Origin: CAZWCX01 sp964632945 | GTDB lineage: Bacteria; Planctomycetota; MHYJ01; WSZJ01; CAZWCX01 | Direction of reading: 5' to 3' | DNA: 61,403 nt | NCBI GenBank assembly: GCA_964632945.1 | Contig: CAZWCX010000033.1 | Location: 1 to 61,403, forward strand | In this document: piece by piece, positions 21,511 to 30,387 of the stretch | Numbering within the stretch: the stretch's first letter is position 1 | Layout: each line of letters opens with the position of its first letter | Notes under the pieces: model-generated | What the model was told of the DNA's origin: nothing | Databases searched by the model: none | Seen by the model: the letters and a program-made list of their open reading frames with translations, nothing else | Translations under genes and position numbers: made by a program

Positions 21511-22377
21511 ATGGCCGAAATCGATCGGGAGCGCCTCAAGCGCGTCGTCGACCGCATTGCGGGGCTGCCGACGCTGCCGGTGATGCTCTCCAACATCAAT
21601 CGGCTGATGATGAATCCCCGCACGTCCGCCAAGGAGGTCGGGCAGCTCATCTCCAGCGACCCGGCGATCACGTCCAAGATCCTGCGCGTGGTCAATTCCT
21701 CGTTCTACGGCTTTCCCAATCGAATCACGACGATCACCCATGCCATTGTGATCCTCGGGTTCAACACCATCAAGAGCATCGTCCTCTCCTCCTCGATCTT
21801 CGACACCTTCAAGGGGGACGGGGTGGAGCGACGCTTCAATCGAATGGAGTTCTGGAAGCACTCGATCGGCGTGGGCGCAGTGGCCAAGGTCCTCGGTCGA
21901 CGCCGCGGCTACACCGCCACCGAAGAGTTCTTCATCGCGGGACTTCTTCACGACGTCGGCAAGATCATCATCGACCAGTACCTCCACGACGAGTTCATCG
22001 AGATCCTCGATCGCGTGAACACCCGCGAAATCCTCATGCTTCAAGCCGAGGAGGAGGTGATCGGCGTCAACCACGCGGAACTGGCCGGCTGGCTGTTCGA
22101 GAAGTGGAATCTCTCGAAGGGTTTGGTGGAGTGCATCGCGACCCATCACAATCCGTCGCTCGCCAAAGAACTTCCCGAATACGCCGCCGTTATCCATCTC
22201 GCCGACATCATCGCGCGAACCATGGGACTCGGCAGCGGCGGCGACCGCAAGGTCCCGGTGTTGAGCAAGCATGCCTGGGACCTGCTCGAAATCCCGGTCG
22301 GCAAGCTCGAGTCGATCATCGACGAGGCCGACGAGGAGGTTGAGCGCGCGATGGTGTTCATGGAGTTCGCCAAGTAA
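21511..22377 (+). CDS. HDOD domain protein
   Basis: 288 aa from the ATG at 21511 (MAEIDRERLKR); a GTG at 21478 overlapping the previous stop would add 11 unlikely residues. The whole length is an HDOD domain, a catalytically incomplete relative of HD phosphohydrolases: LPTLPVMLSNINRL, SDPAITSKILRVVNSSFYG, LGFNTIKSIVLSSSIFD, and a retained HD in AGLLHDVGKII. HDOD proteins usually act as scaffolds or adaptors in signalling, often next to histidine kinases, as here. The gene is followed 21 bp later by the histidine kinase. Confidence 0.9.
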   Translation: MAEIDRERLKRVVDRIAGLPTLPVMLSNINRLMMNPRTSAKEVGQLISSDPAITSKILRVVNSSFYGFPNRITTITHAIVILGFNTIKSIVLSSSIFDTFKGDGVERRFNRMEFWKHSIGVGAVAKVLGRRRGYTATEEFFIAGLLHDVGKIIIDQYLHDEFIEILDRVNTREILMLQAEEEVIGVNHAELAGWLFEKWNLSKGLVECIATHHNPSLAKELPEYAAVIHLADIIARTMGLGSGGDRKVPVLSKHAWDLLEIPVGKLESIIDEADEEVERAMVFMEFAK

Positions 22378-22398
22378 CCCAGCGGCGGGAAGGCCTCC

Positions 22399-24000
22399 GT
22401 GGAATCCCCGACCGACTATCACCGGGAACTCGCCCTCTGCCTCGAGGAGTTGATCTCCCTCAAGGACGTCCAGCGGCGCATCGGCGATGCCGGTACCGTC
22501 GATGAAGTACTGCGCATCCTGCTCCGCGCCATCTCCTCCGTGACGCGGACGCGCGAAATCATCCTCTGCCTGATCGACGACGGGAAGACCGAGTTCCGCG
22601 TCTGCCGCAACCCCGAGAAGGGACATGTCCTGCCCTTCCCGAACCAGAACAACCTCCTCGACAACGACGTGATCCGCTGGATCACCCGCTGGGGCCGCCC
22701 GTCCACGCTGCCCATGGGCGACGCGCGTCTCAAGACCATCATCCCCCTGATCGCCCAGACGAAGCTGGTCGGCGTCGTCTATGTCGATCTCCAGGAGGAG
22801 GGAGAGGGAGTCACACGGCAGGTCCAGGAGCAGTTGGCCCTCCTCGCCAACCAGGCCGCGAGCGTCCTGCTCGCGATCCGGCTGCGCACGCAGATCGAGA
22901 CGCAGTTGGCCGCGGAATCCCGCGCCACCGACTTCCTGCGCAACATCCTGGAGAGCATCCACCACGGAGTGATCACGGTGAATCGCGAGCGCGTCGTCGA
23001 GCAGGTGAACCGGAACGCCCTCGCGCTCGTCGACGTGCCCTGGGGCCTGGACGCGATCGGAAAGACTCTGGATCAGATCCTGCCCCCCGACGTGCTGGAG
23101 GTCGTGGACGGGATCGTGAAGGAGACGCTGGAGAACGGATTCGCGCTGGAACGGCGGACGAGCATTCACCTCGGGACCGGCCCGAAGCTCGACGTCGCGG
23201 TATCGACCTCGGGTTTCTTCGGCGAGTCCGGCGCGATGGAAGGGGTCGTGGTTATTCTGCGCGACATGACGGCGAGTCAGGAACTCGAACGGCTGCGCCG
23301 GATCGATCAGATGAAGGACGAGTTCGTCGCCAACGTCTCGCACGAATTGCGCACCCCATTGACGAGCATCAAGGCGTACACCGAGGCGCTCAAGGACATG
23401 GTCTCCGACGAAACCGCGGTCAAATTCCTCTCGGTGGTGGACTCGGAGTCGGACCGGCTGATCGCCCTCATCGAGAATCTGCTCGACACGTCCCTGATAT
23501 CCTCGGGGACTCTGCAGCTGAAGCTGGATCTGGTCTTTCCCCCGGATCTGGTCACGGAAGTCCTGCACATTTCCAAGCTGCAGTCGGCGAAGCACCCGAT
23601 CACGACGGAGTTCGCCTCGGATCTGCCGATGTCGCTGATGGACAAGGCGCGGATGAAGGAAGTCATCATCAATCTCATCGGCAACGCGATCAAGTACTCG
23701 CCGGACGGGGGGGCGATCCATGTGGCGATGAAGATGGTCGACCAGAACCTGCGCATCGACATCTCCGACCGGGGGATGGGGATTCCCCGGGAATCGCGCG
23801 ACAAGGTGTTCGATCGTTTCTACCGCGTGGACTCCAGCCTCACCTACAAGGTCAGCGGGACCGGACTGGGGCTGGCGATCGTCAAGAAGGTCGTGGAGGC
23901 GCACGACGGGGCGATTTCCTGCGACGAGAATCCTGGCGGCGGGTCGATCTTCACGATCATCCTGCCGATCCGGTCCCAGAAGCGTCCGAAGTTCGACTGA
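22399..24000 (+). CDS. GAF/PAS sensor histidine kinase
   Basis: 533 aa from a GTG preceded by GGGAAGG. A soluble kinase with no membrane segments. Domains: GAF-like about 25-175 (ends GVVYVDLQ...LLANQAASVLL), PAS-like about 185-300 (ILESIHHGVITVN), HisKA with H315 in VSHELRTPL, and HATPase_c with N box NLIGNAIKYS, G1 DRGMGIP and G2 GTGLGLAIV. It should autophosphorylate and transfer to a receiver. None is adjacent; the receiver-only protein at 33662 is one candidate. Co-directional with the HDOD gene, it probably forms one signalling operon starting near 20780. It ends facing the TPR remnant. Confidence 0.93.
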   Translation: MESPTDYHRELALCLEELISLKDVQRRIGDAGTVDEVLRILLRAISSVTRTREIILCLIDDGKTEFRVCRNPEKGHVLPFPNQNNLLDNDVIRWITRWGRPSTLPMGDARLKTIIPLIAQTKLVGVVYVDLQEEGEGVTRQVQEQLALLANQAASVLLAIRLRTQIETQLAAESRATDFLRNILESIHHGVITVNRERVVEQVNRNALALVDVPWGLDAIGKTLDQILPPDVLEVVDGIVKETLENGFALERRTSIHLGTGPKLDVAVSTSGFFGESGAMEGVVVILRDMTASQELERLRRIDQMKDEFVANVSHELRTPLTSIKAYTEALKDMVSDETAVKFLSVVDSESDRLIALIENLLDTSLISSGTLQLKLDLVFPPDLVTEVLHISKLQSAKHPITTEFASDLPMSLMDKARMKEVIINLIGNAIKYSPDGGAIHVAMKMVDQNLRIDISDRGMGIPRESRDKVFDRFYRVDSSLTYKVSGTGLGLAIVKKVVEAHDGAISCDENPGGGSIFTIILPIRSQKRPKFD

Positions 24001-24312
24001 TCTCAGGGGGACGGACGCTCCGCGCCCGCGCGCCTCCGGGAGGGCCTCCCTCTTCGCCCGTTGATCGGCGGGAAGTGCGCGCGCCAGGGCCTCGCGCGCG
24101 TCTGCCGCGGCCCCCTGCCGGTCGCCGGATTTCGCGCGGACGCTCGCGCGCCGTTGCCAGGGATCCGTCGACGCGGGATCCAGGCGCAGGGCGTCGCTCA
24201 GATCGGCCTCCGCCCCCGCCAGGGCGCAGGCCGGTCGCCCCGCGGTCCTGGCCGCCGACGCAGCCGGGAGCCCGCGGGCGGATTCTTCACGCAGCCGTTG
24301 ACGCGGCTTCAT
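24001..24312 (-). pseudogene. Remnant of a TPR protein (possibly a kinase tail)
   Basis: On the minus strand, beginning with an ATG at 24312 four bases past the ThiF-like stop, the translation contains a clear TPR unit: AEADLSDALRLDPASTDPW then ASVRAKSGDRQGAAADAREAL. It resembles the C-terminal TPR of planctomycete kinases. No stop follows: the frame runs on as antisense of the histidine kinase, where similarity ends at about 24001. The remnant is therefore about 100 codons of a larger gene that has lost its 5' part and its own stop. It explains most of the 315-bp gap between two convergent genes. Alternatively it is a short real TPR gene with a misjudged end. Confidence 0.5.
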
Positions 24313-24315
24313 GAA

Positions 24316-25113
24316 TCAATCGGGCTCGGTCCGACCCGATGGATCCGAAACCGGCGTCGCCGGGTCGCGGGCATCGGCGTCCGGCTTGCCGCATGCGGGG
24401 CACGCCGGGTCACGGCGGAACGGAACGCTGCGGAACCGCTGGGTTCGCGCCTCGTAGACGAGAACGCGATCCGCGTGCAAGGCGGGCCGCGCGCACTCGG
24501 GCCCCCGGGGCGCCAGCGCGGCTTCGCCCTGCTGCAACCAGAGGAGGGCCTCGGCGGCCTGCAGTCCCCCGAGGACGCCGGCGACCGCCCCCAATACCCC
24601 CGCCTCCTGGCAATCCGGCACGACCCCCGGCGGCGGTGGATCCCGGAACAGGCACCGAAAACAACCGGTACGACCGGGCACGACGGTCAGCAGCTGCCCT
24701 TCGAAGCGCAGGATGCCCGCGTAGGTGAACGGCACCCCCGTCTCGACCGACGCCCGGTTCACCAGGTACTTGGTGTCGAAGTTGTCCGAACCGTCGAGGA
24801 CGAAATCGTACGACCGGAACAGGGCGCGCGCTCGCTCGGGCGTCAGACGCTCCTCCCAAGCCTCCACGATCAAGCGGGGGTGGAGGGAGAGCAGGGCCTC
24901 TCGCGCGGAGTCCGGTTTCGGACGCCCGACATCCCGCGTGCGATGGAGGATTTGCCGGTGCAGGTTGGACAGGTCGACGCGGTCGGAGTCGACGACGCCG
25001 AGCCTTCCGAGGCCGGCAGCGGCGAGGGCGCGGGCGGCGGGGCACCCGAGCCCGCCTGCGCCCACGATCAGGACGGCGGCATCGGCGAGCGGGATCGGCG
25101 GGAGGCGCGGCAT
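24316..25113 (-). CDS. ThiF/MoeB/HesA-type adenylyltransferase (E1-like fold)
   Basis: 265 aa from the ATG at 25113. It activates the C-terminal glycine of a small sulfur-carrier or ubiquitin-like protein by adenylation. Seen: nucleotide site VLIVGAGGLGCPAARALAAAG, SNLHRQILH, DNFDTKYLVN, the conserved Cys in PDCQEAGVLGAVAG, and two zinc-binding CxxC pairs (CFRC and CPAC). The N-terminus is shorter than usual, lacking the RYSRQ-type strand before the nucleotide site. No rhodanese domain follows. ThiS, MoaD or similar are not visible nearby, so the pathway (thiamine, molybdopterin or other) cannot be decided. The gene follows the LPS block on the same strand, 122 bp after the LptF/G gene. Confidence 0.85.
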   Translation of the reverse strand: MPRLPPIPLADAAVLIVGAGGLGCPAARALAAAGLGRLGVVDSDRVDLSNLHRQILHRTRDVGRPKPDSAREALLSLHPRLIVEAWEERLTPERARALFRSYDFVLDGSDNFDTKYLVNRASVETGVPFTYAGILRFEGQLLTVVPGRTGCFRCLFRDPPPPGVVPDCQEAGVLGAVAGVLGGLQAAEALLWLQQGEAALAPRGPECARPALHADRVLVYEARTQRFRSVPFRRDPACPACGKPDADARDPATPVSDPSGRTEPD

Positions 25114-25235
25114 GACGGTCGGGACTCCGGGCCTTTCGGTTTCGGGTGCGTCCCCCCGGCGGTGCCCGGGAGGGGCCGGGATCCGGATCGGGAATTCCGT
25201 CGAGTCGTGGGGCCGGCGGTGCGCCGCTTGCCCGA

Positions 25236-26309
25236 TCAGGTGCGAACGGAGTCGAGCAGGTAAATGGCGATCCCGCCGAAGATCACGATCGGGAGCCATG
25301 CGGCCAGGACCGGGTTCAGCTCCCCCTTGCTTCCGAGGTCCGAGAGGAAAAAGTACGTGCTGAAGAACACCGCGCAAACGACCATGCAGATGCCGCCCCC
25401 GACGAACAGGTTGCGGACGTCGCGCCGCAGCACGAACGGCAGGCCGAGCCCGAGCAGGATGGGGGAGAACAGCGGGAAGGTGAATCGTTCGTGCAGGCGC
25501 ACCTTCAGGTTCGCCTCGAAGGGGCGTTCTTGCACGCGGCGTCGCAGCTGGGCCAGGGTCAGGTAGTCCCCTTCTTCCCGCCTCTGCAGCATCGACTCCG
25601 GGGTGACCTGGGTGACGAGCAGCCGACCGTCGACACCGAACTCGCGCTGCGCGAGGCGCTTGCCCTCGCGGTCGAAGACGAATTCGACGCCGTCGGAGGC
25701 GAGCCAGCCGCCGCCGTTCTCGTCGGTCCAGCGCGCGCTCCGCGCATTGACCTCCTGGATCATGCCCCCGGCGTCGCCGGTCTGGATGAGGACGAGGTTC
25801 TGCATCACCCGCTTGCCGGGATCGTATCGGCGAACCACCAGCACGTGGTTCAGGTCGTCGCGCAGGATCAGGTTGTCCCGTTGCTCGTCCACCTCGAGCG
25901 CGTCCTTCGAGCGGCGGACGGGTTCTTCGATCTGCGGCAGGAGGTACTCTTCCATGGCGGCCATGCCGATCCCGACCACGCCGGAGAGGAGCATGACCGG
26001 CAGGAAGAGCCGGTGCACACTCGTGCCGGATGCGATCATCGGCACGAGTTCGTTCTGGCGCACGAGCTTGACCACGAGGAGAGTCGCGGCGATGAGCGAG
26101 AGCACGGGGGCCAGGTGGAGCAGGAACTGCGGGATCCGGCAGGCGTAAAACGACAAGATGAAGAGCAGGAACCCGCTTCCTTCGATCTCCATGAATTCGC
26201 TGATCTTGCTGAACATGTCGATGACCACGTACAGCACCATGAGGATGCCCGTGCACGAGCCCAGGGCGAGCAGGTACTGCCCGGATATGTAGCGGTCGAA
26301 GATCCTCAT
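25236..26309 (-). CDS. LptF/LptG-family LPS export permease (second copy)
   Basis: 357 aa inner-membrane subunit of the LptB2FG transporter, which extracts LPS from the inner membrane. Three N-terminal helices (LGSCTGILMVLYVVIDMFS; LFILSFYACRIPQFLLHLAPVLSLIAATLLV; LFLPVMLLSGVVGIGMAAMEEYLLP), a periplasmic beta-jellyroll domain at about 130-270, and three C-terminal helices fit the family. The motif RIPQFLLHLAP around helix 2 is typical. It lies downstream of a GT2 gene and a second LptF/LptG homolog, so the pair gives both halves of the heterodimer. I cannot say which is F and which G. The ATPase lptB is not in this window. Confidence 0.88.
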   Translation of the reverse strand: MRIFDRYISGQYLLALGSCTGILMVLYVVIDMFSKISEFMEIEGSGFLLFILSFYACRIPQFLLHLAPVLSLIAATLLVVKLVRQNELVPMIASGTSVHRLFLPVMLLSGVVGIGMAAMEEYLLPQIEEPVRRSKDALEVDEQRDNLILRDDLNHVLVVRRYDPGKRVMQNLVLIQTGDAGGMIQEVNARSARWTDENGGGWLASDGVEFVFDREGKRLAQREFGVDGRLLVTQVTPESMLQRREEGDYLTLAQLRRRVQERPFEANLKVRLHERFTFPLFSPILLGLGLPFVLRRDVRNLFVGGGICMVVCAVFFSTYFFLSDLGSKGELNPVLAAWLPIVIFGGIAIYLLDSVRT

Positions 26310-26355
26310 TCGGCAGGGCTCCGTTGGACGGCGGGCGGGGCGGCGCGAACGCCGG

Positions 26356-27171
26356 TCACGCCTTCGCCTTGTCTCCGAATCCGAAGAAGGACTGGATCTT
26401 GCGAATGAACTTCTTTCTCCGGTATTGCCGCTCGATGGCCTGGAAGCGGGCGCGGGCCTTCTCCTGCACGCGATGCTCCTGGCGGAAGCGCAGCGTCGCC
26501 TCGTCCGTCGGGATCACCCAGACGACGGCGTCGGGGTTGACCCGGAAGGTCATCCGGTTGTCCAGCAGGCGCATCGCCAGTTCGCGGTCGGTGTACCCGT
26601 ACTCGTGGCGTTGCGCCATCGACTCATTGAACCCGCCGACTTCGAGCAGGTGGGTCTTCTTGACGGAGGCGTTTCCGGTCTTGAAGTCTCCGGGTCCGAG
26701 CTCGCCGCGACGACTCTTCTCGAGCTCCTTGAGGCACTTCTCCCGGGTCACGGTCATCGGGATGGACTGATGCAGGACCTCTTCGCGATCCGCGCGATAG
26801 CCGGTCAGCATGAGGCGATCGGTTTCACGATGCGGCAGGACGTGTTGCTCGATCAGGTTCGGGTGGCAAAAGCAATCGTCGTCGGTGAAGATCACCAGCG
26901 GGGCGGCGGCCTCGCGGATGCCGATGTTGCGCGCCACGGTGACGCCGTAAACGTCCTTGGGGAGTCCCGTGGTGAAGTAGCGCACCGGGAAGTCGACGCG
27001 GACGTCGCGCAGGACCTTCTGATTGGCGGCGTAGTTTTCCGGGCCGCTGTCGTCGACCACGAGCACCTCGAAACGATCGTGGGGCCAGGTCTGTTTCAGC
27101 AGCCGGCGCAGCCCCTCCTCGAGGAGGTGGGGCCGGCAGAAGGTGGGAATCGCGAGGGTGGCGTCGAGCAC
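26356..27171 (-). CDS. GT2-family glycosyltransferase
   Basis: 271 aa, GT-A fold, inverting family 2. N-terminal LAIPTFCRPHLLEEGLRRLL is the usual start; VLVVDDSG and FTDDDCF carry the nucleotide-sugar and metal-binding acidic residues; FKTGNASVKKTHLLEVGGFNE and YTDRELAMRL fit the acceptor and base region. There are no membrane helices, so it is cytosolic or peripheral, with a basic C-terminal helix (RRKKFIRKIQSFF). It is sandwiched between the two LptF/LptG genes, starting 4 bp before the upstream one stops at 27176, which strongly suggests an LPS core or O-chain sugar role. The exact sugar is unknown. Confidence 0.88.
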   Translation of the reverse strand: MLDATLAIPTFCRPHLLEEGLRRLLKQTWPHDRFEVLVVDDSGPENYAANQKVLRDVRVDFPVRYFTTGLPKDVYGVTVARNIGIREAAAPLVIFTDDDCFCHPNLIEQHVLPHRETDRLMLTGYRADREEVLHQSIPMTVTREKCLKELEKSRRGELGPGDFKTGNASVKKTHLLEVGGFNESMAQRHEYGYTDRELAMRLLDNRMTFRVNPDAVVWVIPTDEATLRFRQEHRVQEKARARFQAIERQYRRKKFIRKIQSFFGFGDKAKA

Positions 27172-27175
27172 CGGG

Positions 27176-28252
27176 CTATCTCCGCAGGGTCCACCACAGG
27201 ATGACGAGGCCGATTCCGGCGATCAACAGGTTCGGCAGCCACATGGCGAGGATGGGCGGGATGTGCCCCTTCTGGCCGACTTGGTTGCCGAGCATCGTGA
27301 CGGGGTAGTAGACGAGGAGGACGGGGATGGTGGTCACGCCGAGGCCGGCGAGCTTGCTGCCGCGCCGGGTGGCGATTCCGAGAGTGGAGCCCACGAGGGC
27401 GAACACGAGCGGTGCGAAGGCCATCGAGAAGCGCCGGTGGTACTCCGAGAGAAGTTCGTACGGGGTGTAGCGGGTGGCGAAGGGAACCCCGATGAGGATT
27501 TCGAGCTCGAGGCTGGTCATGTCCGCGATGCCCTTGGGCTTGTTGGCCGTGCTGTCGACCTGGATGGGGCGGATGACCGTGCCGAAGAATCCGGAGTCGG
27601 TTTGAACGCCGTCGCCGGTGGCCTTCCGACGCTGGCCGGAGCAGTCGTGCAACTCGGCGACGAGGGTGCCGTTGTCGCGGTCGAGGGCGAACCGGCAGCG
27701 TTCGGCGAGGAGGATTTCCTGGATCTCCTCACCGGCGAAGCGGACGAGGACGATCTTGCGGAACTCCCCGTTCTCGACGCTCTTGAAGTGAAGGAGGGAC
27801 GAGCCGAGCTTGATGTCCCGGAATCCCCACGACGGGGCGGACACGAGTTTTTGCAGGGCATTGCGGGTGACCCGGCGGCTGGCGAAACGCGCCTCGGGAA
27901 TGAGGTCCTGGTAGAGCAGCAAGGAGGCGAGGCTGCAGATGATGCCGAGCAGGATACCGGGCCAGACGATGCGGGCCAGGGAGATGCCGCAGGAGCGGAT
28001 GGCGTCGAGTTCCCGGTCTCCGGCCATGCGCCCATAGGTGAAGGTGCACGCGGTGAGCAGAGCGACCGGCAGGGTGAACGACATGACCAGCGGGAAGAAG
28101 TTGGGGAGGACCTGGATGAGGAAGGCGAGTCCGAGGTCCTTGTAGAAGTGCAGCTGGTGAAGGCCGAACCCCAGGAAGATCACCCCGGAAAAGGCGACGA
28201 AGCAGAGCAGGAAGGTCAGGACGAGTTCCCGGTAGACGTATTTTTGGAGCAT
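27176..28252 (-). CDS. LptF/LptG-family LPS export permease (first copy)
   Basis: 358 aa from the ATG at 28252 (MLQKYVYREL), the usual family start; the frame extends 11 residues upstream without support. N-terminal helices (VLTFLLCFVAFSGVIFLGFG; LPNFFPLVMSFTLPVALLTACTFTYGR), a YGRMAGDRELDAIRSCGIS coupling-type loop shared with LptF/LptG, a beta-rich periplasmic domain and three C-terminal helices (FAPLVFALVGSTLGIATRRG; TTIPVLLVYYPVTMLG; LPNLLIAGIGLVILWW) all fit. The loop is the contact to the LptB ATPase. It is the first of the LptF/G - GT2 - LptF/G trio, downstream of lpxK and two transferases. Confidence 0.9.
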   Translation of the reverse strand: MLQKYVYRELVLTFLLCFVAFSGVIFLGFGLHQLHFYKDLGLAFLIQVLPNFFPLVMSFTLPVALLTACTFTYGRMAGDRELDAIRSCGISLARIVWPGILLGIICSLASLLLYQDLIPEARFASRRVTRNALQKLVSAPSWGFRDIKLGSSLLHFKSVENGEFRKIVLVRFAGEEIQEILLAERCRFALDRDNGTLVAELHDCSGQRRKATGDGVQTDSGFFGTVIRPIQVDSTANKPKGIADMTSLELEILIGVPFATRYTPYELLSEYHRRFSMAFAPLVFALVGSTLGIATRRGSKLAGLGVTTIPVLLVYYPVTMLGNQVGQKGHIPPILAMWLPNLLIAGIGLVILWWTLRR

Positions 28253-28360
28253 GGTCTCAAGCGGGCGATTGGATCGCCCGGGCAAACGAGTTCCGTTCGA
28301 GTTCCGACGGTGGGGCCGGGGGAGGGGCTGCGGGCGGCCGAAGGGGCCGGCTCGCGACGG

Positions 28361-29377
28361 TTACGTGTGGGTCCTCCCGGCCTCTCCGCCGACGGGAACG
28401 GGGGCCCCGTTCGGGGCCCCGGAGTCGAGCACCTGAAGCAAGCGGTCGCACGTCCGCGGCCAGGAAAAGTTCTCCACGCGCCGGCGCGCGGCTTCCGCGA
28501 GTCGGCGTCCGAGCGCCGGGTCCTCGCGCAATCGGCGCAGAGCGGCGGCGAGGGCGCGGGCGTCCCCGGCGGGGACGACCAGGGCGGTCTCGCCGTCCTC
28601 CGCCAGGGCGGCCGTGCCCACGCGGGTGCACGCCACGGGGACTCCCGAGGCCATCGCCTCGGCCACCGGATTGCTCCAGCCGCCGCTGATTTCCGCGCTG
28701 GCGAAGGCGTGCACCGATCGGTAGAGGGCGGCCAGTGCGTCCTGGTCGAGTCCCATGTGGGTCTCCACGTTCAGCCACAGCCGCGCCGTCCAGGGGAGGC
28801 GAACCGGGGCGTTGTCGAACAGGACGAGTCGCGTCCCCCGTCCGAGCCGTCTTGCCGCGGACAGGAGGTGGCGCCCGCCCTTGACCTTCTTTTCGATTCG
28901 TCCGAAGCCCAGGATGCGAAACGGTTGCCCGTTGCCGCGCGGCGGTTCCTCGTCGGGCCGGCGCGGCCGGAATCGTCCCAGGTCGATCCCGCCCGCGACC
29001 GTGTATCCGGGGACGCCGGGCATCCAGTCCCGCCAGTCGTCGTTGACGCCGATTACGATCATGTCGTCCCGGCGGAAGGACCGCACTTTGTCCGCGTACC
29101 TCGGGCCGAGGAGAAAGAGCGCCTTGCGCGTCGCGCGCAGCCGGGAGAAGGCCTCGAAGACACCCGGATCTCCGCACAGTCCGACGTCGAACGTCTCGCC
29201 TTCGGCTTCCTCCACCCGCAGCGTGCGTCCGCGGAACGGGATCCACGCGGGCGGCGATCCCTCCGGATGGACGAGCGTCGCCTCGTGCCCGCGCGCGATC
29301 AGTTCGTTGCCGAGCGCGACGAAGCGCCGGACCCCCCCGTACACGCCGAGGTGGGGAAGCACCGCCGCGAACCTCAT
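28361..29377 (-). CDS. GT4-type glycosyltransferase
   Basis: 338 aa from the ATG at 29377, whose ATGA overlaps the stop of the preceding transferase; the longer frame to 29905 is antisense or out of frame within that gene. GT-B fold: an N-terminal Rossmann domain opens with MRFAAVLPHLGVYGGVRRF. The C-terminal nucleotide-sugar domain shows ILGFGRIEKKVKGG and the retaining GT4 motif SGGWSNPVAEAMASGVPVACT. Probably transfers one sugar to the growing LPS core or a related glycolipid at the cytoplasmic face. It is translationally coupled to its neighbour, 108 bp ahead of the LptF/G gene. The ORF is Arg/Pro-rich toward its end, typical of this genome. Confidence 0.87.
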   Translation of the reverse strand: MRFAAVLPHLGVYGGVRRFVALGNELIARGHEATLVHPEGSPPAWIPFRGRTLRVEEAEGETFDVGLCGDPGVFEAFSRLRATRKALFLLGPRYADKVRSFRRDDMIVIGVNDDWRDWMPGVPGYTVAGGIDLGRFRPRRPDEEPPRGNGQPFRILGFGRIEKKVKGGRHLLSAARRLGRGTRLVLFDNAPVRLPWTARLWLNVETHMGLDQDALAALYRSVHAFASAEISGGWSNPVAEAMASGVPVACTRVGTAALAEDGETALVVPAGDARALAAALRRLREDPALGRRLAEAARRRVENFSWPRTCDRLLQVLDSGAPNGAPVPVGGEAGRTHT

Positions 29378-30387
29378 GCGTGCCTCCCCGGGAGCGCGCG
29401 CGAGGCCAGGGCGCCGCGCACCGCCGCCACCAGCTTCGGCGCGCTCACCGCGGTGGCGTAGGCGGCCTCCACGCGCCGGCGCGCGGCCGCGCCGATCCGG
29501 CGCCGCAGCGCGACGTCCTGCACCAGTCGGGTCAGCCGATCGTACCATTCGTCGGGCGTGGAGGCGAGCATCCCGTCCTCCCCGTCGGTGACGATCTCCT
29601 CGTGCGAGCCGACCGGCGACGCCACCGTCGGCACGCCCGCGGCCATGCACTGAAGGAGCTTCGTCGCGCACTTGCCCCGCGACCAGGGATCGTCGGGCAG
29701 CGGGGCCAGCCCGATGTCGAACGAAGCCACGTCTTCGGTTTCCTCCGCCTCCCGCCAGGGCTTCTCGATCACCTCCAGGCCATCCACGCGGAAGAAGGCG
29801 TTGCAGACGATCTTGAGCGCGGATCCCGGGTGGTCCCGGCCGATCCGCGACAGGACCGGCGCGAGGGTCTCGAGGAATTCCAGCGACTTGCGTCCGCCGA
29901 TCCATCCGAGGACCACGCGGTCGCCGCCTTCGTGCCCGCGCACCCGATAGCGGGAGCAGTCGATCGACGTCGGCACGACGTGGACGCTCGGGTGGATTCC
30001 CTCGACCAGGCTGCGGAGGTAGGCGCTGCCCGCAATCACCGTTTCGCTCGCGCGCACCATCGCCTCGAACCGCCTGCGCCGGGCGGGCGAATCCGGGGTC
30101 TCGTGGCGGGAGCTGCGGAAGAGAACCGCATCGTCGAAATCGTAGATGAGGGGGATGCCGCGGCGCCGGAGCCAGTTCTGGAAGAGTCCCGGCAGCCGCT
30201 TCTTCTGCACGAACACGGCGTCGTGGGAGCGCGCCGCCCGCAGCGCGCCGAACCAGCCCGCAATCCCGTGTGGATACGGCAGCGGCGTCGGGTCGATCCC
30301 GGCCTCGCGCAGCGGGACGAGGTACGGATTCACGCGGTAGCGCGTGGCGGGGTGGTCCGGTCCGCGGGTCAGCATCAGCAGCCTCAT
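29374..30387 (-). CDS. GT4-type glycosyltransferase
   Basis: 337 aa from the ATG at 30387, overlapping the lpxK stop by four bases (ATGA). MRLLMLTRGPDHPATRYRV opens a GT-B fold; DFDDAVLF and VPTSIDCSRY mark the N-terminal domain and linker; the C-terminal domain has LGWIGGRKSLEFL and CMAAGVPTVASPVGSHEEIV, the GT4 donor-binding region with a CMAAGVP variant. No membrane helices. Its place between lpxK and another transferase suggests LPS core synthesis. Donor and acceptor are not predictable from the sequence alone. Confidence 0.87.
   Translation of the reverse strand: MRLLMLTRGPDHPATRYRVNPYLVPLREAGIDPTPLPYPHGIAGWFGALRAARSHDAVFVQKKRLPGLFQNWLRRRGIPLIYDFDDAVLFRSSRHETPDSPARRRRFEAMVRASETVIAGSAYLRSLVEGIHPSVHVVPTSIDCSRYRVRGHEGGDRVVLGWIGGRKSLEFLETLAPVLSRIGRDHPGSALKIVCNAFFRVDGLEVIEKPWREAEETEDVASFDIGLAPLPDDPWSRGKCATKLLQCMAAGVPTVASPVGSHEEIVTDGEDGMLASTPDEWYDRLTRLVQDVALRRRIGAAARRRVEAAYATAVSAPKLVAAVRGALASRALPGRHA

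Noticed and set aside
21409..24312. 967-codon open frame on the minus strand
   Set aside because: It is antisense of the HDOD and histidine kinase genes, whose motifs are clear; only its first 100 codons (24001-24312) resemble a real protein.
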